From positions 1,550,001 through 1,614,000 of the forward strand of contig NZ_JALKFS010000005.1 of NCBI RefSeq assembly GCF_023051145.1: DNA of 64,000 nucleotides, given 5' to 3'. Of this stretch, positions 52,265 to 60,051 are shown in pieces. Source of the DNA: Williamsia sp. DF01-3. Its GTDB lineage: Bacteria; Actinomycetota; Actinomycetes; Mycobacteriales; Mycobacteriaceae. Each line of letters starts with the position of its first letter. Positions within the stretch are counted from its first letter, which is position 1. A program made the position numbers and the translations under genes. The notes under the pieces are model-generated. The model ran no database searches. It worked only from the letters and a program-made list of their open reading frames with translations, and had not been told where the DNA came from.

Positions 52265-52884
52265 CCACCAGTAGTTCCGATCCCGACCAGATCCGCGCCG
52301 ACATCGAACGCACCCGCGCCACCTTGAGCTCGGACGTCAACACCCTGGCCTATGAAGCCAACCCGACGACGATGGCCAAACGCAAAGTCGGCCGCGCCGC
52401 CAGCACCCTCGGTAGCGTCCGCGACAAAGTGATGGGCTCAGCCACCGACACCGCCCAGAGCACCTCCGGCGCAACGAGTTCGGCGATGGCCTCGGTCTCC
52501 GAAACGGCCCAGTCCGCCAGCGACGCGGTGCAATCGGCGCCGGGCGCAGTCAAAGCCCAGACCCAGGGCAACCCGCTCGCCGCCGGGCTGATCGCGTTCG
52601 GCGCCGGGCTGCTCGTGTCGGCGCTGATCCCGGCCAGTGACCGCGAACAGCAGGCCGCTGCCGCTTTGCAGGACAAAGCGCAGCCGTTGACCGACGAAGT
52701 GACCGACATCGCCAAGCAAACCGCCCAGAAGCTGCAGCAACCGGCGCAGGAGGCGGCGGCCGCGATCAAGGACACCGCGACCGACGCCGCCGCAACGGTC
52801 AAGGACGAAGGAACCTCAGCGGCCCAGGACGTGCAAACCCACGCCCAGGACGCGACCACCACCGTCGCCGACCAGCAACGCTAA
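52261..52884 (+). CDS. DUF3618 domain protein
   Basis: A 207-residue protein. The N-terminal DUF3618 motif is DPDQIRADIERTRATLSSDV NTLAYEANPTTMAKRKVGR. A long helical region rich in Ala, Ser, Gln and Thr follows, with one short membrane segment (LAAGLIAFGAGLLVSALIPA), and the C-terminus has 11-residue-type amphipathic repeats. Third gene of the cassette with the holin-X protein; membrane-associated stress role inferred. Confidence 0.85.
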   Translation: MTTSSSDPDQIRADIERTRATLSSDVNTLAYEANPTTMAKRKVGRAASTLGSVRDKVMGSATDTAQSTSGATSSAMASVSETAQSASDAVQSAPGAVKAQTQGNPLAAGLIAFGAGLLVSALIPASDREQQAAAALQDKAQPLTDEVTDIAKQTAQKLQQPAQEAAAAIKDTATDAAATVKDEGTSAAQDVQTHAQDATTTVADQQR

Positions 52885-53911
52885 CCACCCGGGGCTACGG
52901 CAACGACACCCGAACAAGGTGTCGTTGCCGCAGCTCGTCGGAACTTGCCCCGCTGCGGAAGGTGTTGATACTTCATGTGGTTCGCCGGGTCCGACTGGAA
53001 GCCGTCTATTCGGTGTTACCGGGCGTGGCGTCCGGCGGCGCGGGCAGGCCGGCGGCGACCGCGTCCGCTGCATTCAACTGCCGACAGGCATCCAAGATCA
53101 CCGGGCGGTGCACGGGAAGGCGTTAAATGCTGCCCGCCGCGTGCAGCAGGTTTCTGCTACCAGTCGCCGTCCTCGCGGAACGAGACCGGCGCCCGCCGAC
53201 CGCCTCGACACCTATGTTCGCGCGGTCCGCGACTACGCGGCCGGAAAATGCTGACCACTTGCACCGACCCTACTAAACAGCGGTGCGTCTCACTCCGATA
53301 GTCGTGTCGGAAACAGCCATAGCGACACCTGACGGCGCCGTGCCCTGCGCGGGTCGCGCCGCGAAAACGATATTGCGCGGCCGCACAGCGACCCCATGCG
53401 CGCGATCACGGCACCCACCGCCTCTCCATGGCCCTGCCCTCGGTCAGCACACCATGCTCGTTGATCGCCATATCCACCACGGGCCACCCGTGTGCAGACG
53501 GCATTAAGATGCAAGGACTACATCGTCTAGATGAATTCTGGACGATTGGCGCTGACGGGTACACAAACACCGGCATAATGAACAGCGTGATGTTTTTAGA
53601 ATCGCCGAGGCGCCTGCACACGGGAACACCCAGGCGACGTGTGCGGCCGACGACGGCCTCGTCGCCGTTCACTCCCGTCGGCGGTGATCTGGCGATGTTG
53701 CTGACCCTCCCGGCACTCATGGGCACCATGGTCGGCCTCGCGATGCTGACCGAACTGCAATAAGTCGAACCCGGTTACTGTCCTTAGCTCAATCCTCTTG
53801 TCGGGCGACAGATGACTCGCCCGGCGATCTCCAGGCACGCGACGGGCCGGACCGTGCGCGCGAGGAATGTCATGTGGCGGATGTGGGCGCGGATAGGGCG
53901 GATAAGTCTGG
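52885..53911 (+). other. One-kilobase remnant region
   Basis: After the DUF3618 gene, an inverted repeat (CAACGACACC and GGTGTCGTTG around 52900-52927) resembles a terminator hairpin. Beyond it I find only the tail of a gene fragment ending at 53254 (next entry). A short frame near 53579-53763 ends in a hydrophobic helix (DLAMLLTLPALMGTMVGLAM), but it lacks supporting evidence. Confidence 0.45.
53156..53254 (+). pseudogene. Fragment homologous to the C-terminus of the 43723 gene
   Basis: The plus strand ends RLDTYVRAVRDYAAGKC, near-identical in pattern to HLDTYERAVRDFTAGKC of the minus-strand gene at 43723. The DNA is similar as well. Only about 20-30 codons are recognisable. The fragments are in inverted orientation on either side of the stress island. 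Confidence 0.55.
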
Positions 53912-54325
53912 TTATGGCTTCGGTGAGGCGGCCGCTGTGGCGGTGAGTGCTTCGTCCAGGGTCGGATAGAGGGCGAACGTGTGGTCAAGTCCGACCAGCT
54001 TGAGGGGGCGGGCGGTGGAGGGTCCGGCGGCGACGACACCAAAGGGTACTGGGGTGGTTGCCTCGTAGGCGGTGAACAGTGCAGTCATTCCGGCCGAGGC
54101 CAGAAACTCGGTGGCGGTGAGGTCGATGATCACACCGTGCGGTTGACTTTTAAGCGCGTCGCCTACCGCCGTGGTGAGGTGCGTGGCGGTGAGTAAGTCA
54201 AGGCTGCCGTGCACAGTGAGGATTGCGATGTTGTCGCGCTCGACGGTGAGGATCGACAACGCATCATTGCCCGTAGCGATGGCGCTGTCGGTGGTGGAAA
54301 GTCCGGCAGCTTTGTCTACATGCAC
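53912..54325 (-). CDS. STAS-domain anti-anti-sigma factor-like protein
   Basis: A 137-residue protein from GTG 54325, after GAAGGAGAGC. STAS pattern: IAILTVHGSLDLLTATHLTT AVGDAL, then VIIDLTATEFLASAGMTALF with the Ser that is phosphorylated in SpoIIAA-type proteins, and RPLKLVGLDHTFALYPTLDE AL. It would release a sigma factor from a kinase anti-sigma factor; no such kinase is in the window. Confidence 0.88.
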   Translation of the reverse strand: MHVDKAAGLSTTDSAIATGNDALSILTVERDNIAILTVHGSLDLLTATHLTTAVGDALKSQPHGVIIDLTATEFLASAGMTALFTAYEATTPVPFGVVAAGPSTARPLKLVGLDHTFALYPTLDEALTATAAASPKP

Positions 54326-54517
54326 GAGCTCTCCTTCTGTTTGCGTTCTACAGCGACCGTCATCGTACGGGGCGAATGTTCGGGAAGCGTGATGAGTGGC
54401 GGTAGCCCCGAATAGGCAACAAACCGCTGTCATTACCGGTTGGGACACGACCCGACAGTTTAGACGGAATGTCTTTTTGGTTGGGCGCGGTCGGCTGACA
54501 TTGGCTATCTTTAGTTT

Positions 54518-54898
54518 ATGGCGAAGAAGACGGTCGTGGAGTTCGTTGATGATCTCGATGGCAAGCCCATCGAGATTGATGATCTGAACACGATCGAGTG
54601 GTCATGGCGAGGCGTCGACTACGTCTTTGACACCAGCACAACCAATCTCGAGAAGATCGAGAACGGCAAGATGGCTGTCACGACGCTGCTGAGTAAGTCG
54701 ACCCGGGTGGGCGGCCGGCGGCGGTCCGGGTCGGCCCCTCGCCGAGCCGCTGGCAGTAACGGTTCCGTCGACGATGCCGGCGACCGTCCGGTCATTCGTG
54801 CATGGGCCCGCGACCACGGATATGGCGGCATCGGCGACCGCGGACGCATCGCGAAACACATTGTGGCCGCCTACTACGAGCAGGCCGGCGACCGCTAG
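54518..54898 (+). CDS. Lsr2 family nucleoid-associated protein (copy 3)
   Basis: A 126-residue Lsr2 homologue. MAKKTVVEFVDDLDGKPIEI and IEWSWRGVDYVFDTS form the N-terminal domain; the linker is Arg/Gly/Ser-rich; IRAWARDHGYGGIGDRGRIA with RGR is the DNA-binding tail. It is separate in sequence from the copies at 15912 and 40684. It overlaps the stop of the converging sigma relic by 4 bases. Confidence 0.92.
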   Translation: MAKKTVVEFVDDLDGKPIEIDDLNTIEWSWRGVDYVFDTSTTNLEKIENGKMAVTTLLSKSTRVGGRRRSGSAPRRAAGSNGSVDDAGDRPVIRAWARDHGYGGIGDRGRIAKHIVAAYYEQAGDR

Positions 54899-55175
54899 GC
54901 GCAGAGGTCCTCGCGGTCGCTGTCGGCGTGCAGCCCACGTAGCCGGACGAGCCCGTCTCGAAGGCGGCTTTTGAACGTCGGCACCGGAACGTTGAGTCGC
55001 TGTGCGCCCTGTGTGTGGGTGAGGCCAGCGAAGTACACCAGCGTGATGCTCTGCCGTTGCAGGGCGCTGAGCGCGGCTACGTGTCGGCGTACCTGACGGT
55101 GCTCCTCACGCACCAGCACCGGTTCGTCGGCTGCCGCGGCGTCTGCAGCACCGGCCGCCAGTACGCCATCGTTCA
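54895..55175 (-). pseudogene. ECF sigma factor, region-4 remnant
   Basis: The minus strand encodes RRHVAALSALQRQSITLVYF AGLTHTQGAQRLNVPVPTFK SRLRDGLVRLRG, a sigma-70 region 4 of the SigK type. Region 2 is missing. The upstream side meets a fragment of an ABM gene near 55165-55180. A deletion seems to have joined the two. Confidence 0.7.
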
Positions 55176-55398
55176 CTCCGAACCAGGATGCATCCGGTAC
55201 GTCATGCACGAGGCCGTCGACTCGACTGACTTCGTCTTCGTGGAAGAATGGGCGTCGGAGGACGCGTTAGAAACGCATATGAGCGCTCCGAGCTTGACGC
55301 GAATCGGTGCAGCACTCGATGGCAAACTCGCCAAACCGCTTGCCATTACGAGGCTGTTGGCCATCGAAGCTGGCGAGAAAGGATCTCTGCAGCTGTGA
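55165..55398 (+). pseudogene. ABM-domain protein, C-terminal remnant
   Basis: The plus strand reads EPGCIRYVMHEAVDSTDFVF VEEWASEDALETHMSAPSLT then GKLAKPLAITRLLAI, the second half of an antibiotic biosynthesis monooxygenase. The usual first strand and helix (about 30 residues) are absent and replaced by the sigma relic on the other strand. Confidence 0.65.
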
Positions 55399-55419
55399 CG
55401 CCCGGATGGAGCTGACTTC

Positions 55420-55449
55420 ATTTGTCTTTGTGACGTAATGCACTGTGAC
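55420..55449 (+). repeat. Palindromic repeat, copy F (degenerate)
   Basis: TTTGTCTTTGTGACGTAA followed by TGCACTGTGACAAC resembles the 36-base repeat with several changes. It lies 174 bases before copy E. Little else is seen in 55399-55790. Confidence 0.4.
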
Positions 55450-55593
55450 AACTGATCGCTCCGAGAGCGTTGCTAGGCCTTGGTGGTGCAGCCATGCTGT
55501 CTCAGCCAGCACGCACAGACCCACCCGAAACAGCCTGGCAGCTCTACGTTCTGTTCGTCTGACCAAGGCCCATCGTATGCGAGCATGGATGTA

Positions 55594-55629
55594 TTTCGTC
55601 ACTGGTGACGAAATACATTGTGTCGCAAT
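55594..55629 (+). repeat. 36-base palindromic repeat, copy E
   Basis: TTTCGTCACTGGTGACGAAA, a perfect palindrome, then 3 bases and ATTGTGTCGCAAT. It lies 162 bases beyond the stop of the zinc-ribbon recombinase gene, on the side away from the dif-like site. Confidence 0.85.
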
Positions 55630-55790
55630 TTCTGCTGGCAGGAGCGGGTGTTCGTAAGTCGGGAGTAGGCGATCTGATCGCGGTGTCTCGAGCGGCGAAT
55701 TACTCTGTGGCCCTCTCCACGCCGGTAACAGTACTTGTTCCCTGTTACCTATTTCCCCTGTTACCGATGGCTCGGTAATTCGCCGCAGAA

Positions 55791-57266
55791 TCACCTCTGG
55801 CCGTACTCGCGTACGGCGGCGATGTATTCGGCGTACGTACCTGCCGCGTCAACAGCGTGGCGCTCAATGGTCGATGGGTGATAGCCCAGGACATCGGCGA
55901 TGATGGCGGCCGGGGCGGTCTTGCTGAGTTCATGCAGTGTGCCGAGTCGGGCGGCGCGGGCGCTGACGAGGTGGTCTCGTAGCCGGAGGCGTAGGTGCAT
56001 CGGATCGATGTGCATGCCGGGGGAATGCCCTCTGAAGACCCAGTTGCTTCTCGGGTGAGCGGCGGTCTGATCGTGGCCAGGGTTAGCCAGGAGTTCACGC
56101 CACGGCCCGTCGAGCGGGGCGGGCAACACGATCGGGCCGCTGCCGAGCGTAATGGTCGCCAGGTCCTCGGTCACGGTGATGTCGTCCCAGTTCAGCGCGG
56201 CAATATCTTGGATCTGTTGGCCGAAGACAAGGACTAGAATCGCCGCGGCCTTGTCTCGTGCGGTCAGGGTGTCGCCGTCCACTATTCGGTCCAGGGCGGC
56301 GGCCTGGTCGGTGGCGCTGAGTGTGGTGCTGTTACCGCGGCGATGGCGGGGCACGGTGAGCCCTTGTGGGGCGTTCTTGGTGTCCATGGCCCAGCCGAGG
56401 AACCGATCGACGAGCAGTCGCGTGGTCGGCCCGCCGGCGATCCAGGCGTCAACCTCGCCCTGGCCGACGTCGGCGAGCGCGATGTCGCGCTCGCCGAGCC
56501 AGTTGAGGAAGTTGATCGCGACGGTGACGGTCTGCTTGCTGCGCAGGAAGGTGCCGTGGGGGACGGGGTCCATCTTGTTCATGCGCCGTAGATGGTGCCA
56601 GCGGATATAGCGGTCAATGACGGCCCGGTTGGTGTCCTCGGTCAGCCTCTCCAGTGCTGTGTCCGCCCAGGCTTGGTAGCGGACAAGCAGCTCATCACGT
56701 CGGGGCAGGCCACCGTGCTCGACTAGGAGCCCGCGCACGTAGTCGCGGGTGCGCGAGCGTGGAAGTGCATCGATCGCCTCGTGCGTGAGCTCCGGGAGGG
56801 TGGCCAACTGTTTCAGGAAGTCGGTCACGTGCCGCTGGCGGATCCAGGTCAGTCCACTGTTGGCGCGTTTCATCGATTTCAACGCCTCAGCCAGGGGGAT
56901 AAGCCTCTCGGCGATGGTGCCGGTGTCCGGGTTGGTCAGCAGTCCGTCGACGGTCTCGCTCAGTGCGCATGGCCAGCACAGGCCGGCGCGGTAGATCTCG
57001 TCCTCGGCGCCGCAGCGCACGCAATCGATGTTGAGGGTGATCTGGGCGCACGCCCGGCAGGCCGGGCGCCCATCTACTCGGCCCGGTAAGACGCCGATGT
57101 GGCCGCAGTCGCAGGTGCCGCGGGTGCGTTTGGCCTGCTGGTAGCAGTAGCCGCAGATCTGATCCTCCGGGCCCCAGGTGACCACCAGCGGGTAGCCCAA
57201 GCCGCAGCGATCACACGGACACACGCGACGTAGGTCCGGGTCGTCGGGTTTGCGGGGCCTGGCCAT
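55791..57266 (-). CDS. Zinc-ribbon tyrosine-recombinase-like protein, 491 aa
   Basis: The first 110 residues carry at least three zinc knuckles (CPCDRCG, CGYC, CDCG, CRAC, CVRCG, CWPC). A core-binding-like region (ANSGLTWIRQRHVTDFLKQL and later VAINFLNWLGERDIALADV) and a recombinase-like catalytic domain follow. The Arg of the first motif is lost (VFGQQIQDIAALNWDDI), while GYHPSTIERH and a Tyr near AGTYAEYI are kept. It is probably an accessory recombinase of the three-gene module. It begins 9 bases after the stop of the XRE gene. Confidence 0.72.
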   Translation of the reverse strand: MARPRKPDDPDLRRVCPCDRCGLGYPLVVTWGPEDQICGYCYQQAKRTRGTCDCGHIGVLPGRVDGRPACRACAQITLNIDCVRCGAEDEIYRAGLCWPCALSETVDGLLTNPDTGTIAERLIPLAEALKSMKRANSGLTWIRQRHVTDFLKQLATLPELTHEAIDALPRSRTRDYVRGLLVEHGGLPRRDELLVRYQAWADTALERLTEDTNRAVIDRYIRWHHLRRMNKMDPVPHGTFLRSKQTVTVAINFLNWLGERDIALADVGQGEVDAWIAGGPTTRLLVDRFLGWAMDTKNAPQGLTVPRHRRGNSTTLSATDQAAALDRIVDGDTLTARDKAAAILVLVFGQQIQDIAALNWDDITVTEDLATITLGSGPIVLPAPLDGPWRELLANPGHDQTAAHPRSNWVFRGHSPGMHIDPMHLRLRLRDHLVSARAARLGTLHELSKTAPAAIIADVLGYHPSTIERHAVDAAGTYAEYIAAVREYGQR

Positions 57267-57275
57267 CGGTATCGG

Positions 57276-57629
57276 TCAGTCCTCGTTGTCGTCCCGGACG
57301 AGTCTCACCCGGGGGGCGATCGGCTGGCCGGGTGCCACCCCCAGGTCTTCCGGCCGCTTCGGCGCCTGGGCGGTGGCCGCTGCCCGCATCTCCACGAACG
57401 GCTCGAACAACTCGCCGGGTTCGCAGTCGAGGATGTCGCAGAGCGCGGCGAACGTGCGTGCCGGGATCCGCTCTGGTGTGCCGGTCACCAGCCGGTAGAC
57501 TTGACTCTCGGACAGGTTGATGCCCCGAGCCCTCAACAACGGCACCAGTTCGGTGCTCTTCCACAGGTTGCGCTGCGCCATCTGCGTCCGCAGATTCCAG
57601 CGATACCCGATGCGTCGTTGCTCAGCCAT
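57276..57629 (-). CDS. XRE-family helix-turn-helix regulator, 117 aa
   Basis: RRIGYRWNLRTQMAQRNLWK STELVPLLRARGINLSESQV YRLVTGTPERIPARTFAALC DILDCEPGELFEP is a Cro/C1-type helix-turn-helix domain of the YozG-like subgroup, followed by a charged tail. Its start overlaps the stop of the upstream recombinase by 8 bases. It probably regulates the recombinase genes or acts as a directionality factor. Confidence 0.85.
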   Translation of the reverse strand: MAEQRRIGYRWNLRTQMAQRNLWKSTELVPLLRARGINLSESQVYRLVTGTPERIPARTFAALCDILDCEPGELFEPFVEMRAAATAQAPKRPEDLGVAPGQPIAPRVRLVRDDNED

Positions 57630-58827
57630 CAGCGTCTCCGTCCTGCTTCCTGCCGTGGCCGTCCAGCCGCGAAGCGATCATGTGCTGGATGGTTTTCTGT
57701 TTGAAATCGTTGCCGACCGAGGTGTACAGCCCGGTGACCGACGCATAGGCATGACCGACTTGAGTCTGCACGAACGCCGGGTCGTAGCCGGCCTCGATCA
57801 AGTGCGTGACGTAGGAGTGTCGCAGGCAGTGCAGTCCGAGCTCTTTCGGCAAGCCGGCGCCCTCGCGGGCGGCAGCGAAGGCATCACTCAAGCTACCCAC
57901 TCTTATCCGCTCGGCGCGCTCGCTCGGCCATAGCGCCGCCGATCGGTCAGCGGTGGCGAAGTGCCGCCGGCCACGCTCGGTGATCCAGAATCGGAGCAGG
58001 TCAACCACCCAGTCGAACTCCGGGACCGTCAACACGGTGCGTCGTCGCGGCCCCGACCCGGTGGTGCCTTTGGCCCATCGGACGGTCACCGCGCCGAAGT
58101 CGCCGTACGCAGGCACATGCGGGTTGGGGCCGAAATCCTGCACGTCCAGCATCGCCACCTCGCGACGCCGAAGCCCAAAGGCGTAGCAGACCTTGAACGC
58201 GATCGAGTCCCGCAACAGGGGAAGCCAGCGCTTACTCCCAGCAGCGAACTCACGATCGACCCGGTCGTCCACGTCATCAAAGAGTCTCTGCAGCTCCGTG
58301 GCCGTGAAGGCCCGGCGGCCAGCCGGAACAGCATCCTCGCAGGTGTGCCGCGGGGTGTTCCACTCGAACGCGATCTGCGCCGGAACATCGTCGAAGACCC
58401 GTTGGCACAGCGCACCCCACCCGTAACTCGAGCTCGAGACGTAGGCACAGAACATCGCGATGGCATTGCTGTCCGAACGCAGCGTCGTCCAGCTCACCGG
58501 CTTCTCACCCGAGCGCCGCCCAGCCATGTAGTCATCCAGATCGACCGGCCTCCACGACCACGGGAACGTCCCGGCGAACTCCTGGAACCGGCGCAGCACC
58601 CCGCAGCGCCCGTCGATCGTTGCTCTCGTCAGCCCACGCGCCAGCATCTGCGCCCGCCAACCCTCGACCATTGCTTCAAACACGCGGTCCTCGGCACGGA
58701 ACAGGCCGACCTCACCGTCGCGCAACAACCGCGGAACGAATCCCGGGACACCGTCCACGCCGACCTCCGACCCGTGGAAACCTGCATCTAATGCAAGAAA
58801 CCTACAGGGCGCTGGACCGACGCACAA
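57622..58827 (-). CDS. Tyrosine recombinase (integrase), catalytically complete
   Basis: A protein of up to 401 residues. A core-binding domain (WRAQMLARGLTRATIDGRCG VLRRFQEFAG) precedes the catalytic domain with the complete set: Arg in CYAFGLRRREVAML, Lys in RWAKGTTGSG, HxxR in LHCLRHSYVTHLIEAG, His in QVGHAYASVTGLYTSVG and Tyr nucleophile in LYTS. The exact start is uncertain (several codons up to 58827). A dif-like site begins 115 bases upstream and a tRNA-Phe fragment 560 bases upstream, so it is a good candidate for the enzyme using one of those sites. Confidence 0.9.
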   Translation of the reverse strand: MCVGPAPCRFLALDAGFHGSEVGVDGVPGFVPRLLRDGEVGLFRAEDRVFEAMVEGWRAQMLARGLTRATIDGRCGVLRRFQEFAGTFPWSWRPVDLDDYMAGRRSGEKPVSWTTLRSDSNAIAMFCAYVSSSSYGWGALCQRVFDDVPAQIAFEWNTPRHTCEDAVPAGRRAFTATELQRLFDDVDDRVDREFAAGSKRWLPLLRDSIAFKVCYAFGLRRREVAMLDVQDFGPNPHVPAYGDFGAVTVRWAKGTTGSGPRRRTVLTVPEFDWVVDLLRFWITERGRRHFATADRSAALWPSERAERIRVGSLSDAFAAAREGAGLPKELGLHCLRHSYVTHLIEAGYDPAFVQTQVGHAYASVTGLYTSVGNDFKQKTIQHMIASRLDGHGRKQDGDADG

Positions 58828-58941
58828 GCATCACATCCGCGGCGCCGACACCACGCCAGCCAACCCCGCCGCCCACCAGCGCAAACCCCATCATCCCAGG
58901 TAGACGGCAGTAACCGCACCTACCACTACTCCCGAGAGTTT

Positions 58942-58969
58942 TACGCCGATAATATATATTACGTCGGCT
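58942..58969 (+). other. dif-like XerC/XerD recombination site 3
   Basis: Left arm TACGCCGATAA, centre TATATA, right arm TTACGTCGGCT. The left arm is shared with 43440 and mostly with 22713; the right arm matches 22713 in its first five bases. It lies directly upstream of the recombinase module. No supported gene in 58828-58941 or 58970-59385. Confidence 0.65.
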
Positions 58970-59385
58970 CAAGGCTCTGGCCTTGACTGAGACGATGTCA
59001 CCGGCGAACTCGGGGCGCCCAATACGGGAGACTCTCATTCGACGCCGGTGCCCTGCGCGGACCGAGCAGGCGCTGATCGTCAACTGCGGATATCTGGGGA
59101 TGTCTGGTGGAGTATCTAGCTTTTCCCATACTTGCCCAGATATGTAGTTATTATTAGCGGAGGGCCGGCCGTTCGATGGCCGGTCGGAGCAACCCGAAAA
59201 CTATTCGACGTTACGGACGGACCCCCTGGTCAGTCGGCGGACGGCTGTCCATGGGGCATATGGGGCACCCGTCATGGGGCAAATATGGGGCGAAAATCTT
59301 GGATGAAGTGGTCCGAGGGGTCTGAACGGGCGGGTCTAGACCGGTCTGACCTGGGACAACCGGTTTCACCTGGGGTTACTTCCAT

Positions 59386-59429
59386 CTGAAAAGCGGAAGG
59401 TCGTCGGTTCGATCCCGACTCTGGCCACC
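59386..59429 (+). other. tRNA-Phe(GAA) 3' fragment, probable attachment site
   Basis: CTGAAAAGCGGAAGG starts at the anticodon loop (CTGAAAA, anticodon GAA). A perfect T-arm GTCGG/TTCGATC/CCGAC follows, then the acceptor strand TCTGGCCACC. The 5' half (acceptor, D-arm and the 5' strand of the anticodon stem) is absent; the preceding bases TTCCAT do not pair properly. Tyrosine recombinases often use exactly this part of a tRNA gene as their core site, so this looks like one end of an integrated element. Confidence 0.7.
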
Positions 59430-59830
59430 GTAAGTTATTCCAGGTCACAGGCTCAAAGCCTTCGAGTTCGGTCTCTCCATGAGGTCCCGGATTTTGGCGC
59501 TCCATGAGGCAAACACTCGTGAGCGTCCGCTGCCGGGAAGAAAGTCATCTGGTACGAAGTGGCAGTCGTCGAACCGGGTCAGCATTGTCGGTCGACGGAT
59601 GCCCACCTATTGAGGGACACCTGTCAACGGCTCATGAACGCGCCCCGAAGCAAGCACCTGTCGCTGGGTCCCCATGTAAACACGCTGGACGCTGATGCAA
59701 TATGGGTCAGTGAGAGCTGCTAGCCTGGTTCAATGCGGAGCACGTTGGCTTTGAGCGCCAACTCCCCCAGGTCTCTCGTGGCAGTCTTACGCCGCTTCGG
59801 CATCTACTCTTGTGCCCTTCGGAACTGCTG
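59430..59830 (+). other. Intergenic region after tRNA fragment
   Basis: About 400 bases with no supported gene. It separates the attachment-like site from the AT-richer operon starting at 59831. Confidence 0.4.
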
Positions 59831-60025
59831 ATGACCAAACGCCGCAAGCAGCCCAGTCCGTTGTTGCCGGGTTCTTCAAAACGCTACATAACCCGTTCCG
59901 ACGGTCGCCGAGTTCGGGTAACTGTCGCTACGTCAAGCGAGTCCCGGATCCCACGTCCTGCCTCAGCTGACGACATAGCCGCTTCGTCGGCTCAAGCAGG
60001 CCGGAAGCACAAGCAGAGCGTTTAG
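59831..60025 (+). CDS. Small basic protein, 64 aa
   Basis: ATG 59831 begins MTKRRKQPSPLLPGSSKRYI then TRSDGRRVRVTVATSSESRI, basic and without membrane segments. It lies 26 bases before the large gene at 60052 on the same strand, so the two are probably co-transcribed. No ribosome site is strong. Function unknown. Confidence 0.45.
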   Translation: MTKRRKQPSPLLPGSSKRYITRSDGRRVRVTVATSSESRIPRPASADDIAASSAQAGRKHKQSV

Positions 60026-60051
60026 ACGAGCAGTTCGAGAGAGAGCACGCA

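Noticed and set aside
59340-59429. A complete tRNA gene
   Set aside because: No D-arm or 5' acceptor strand pairs with the 3' part, and the anticodon stem is broken on the 5' side.
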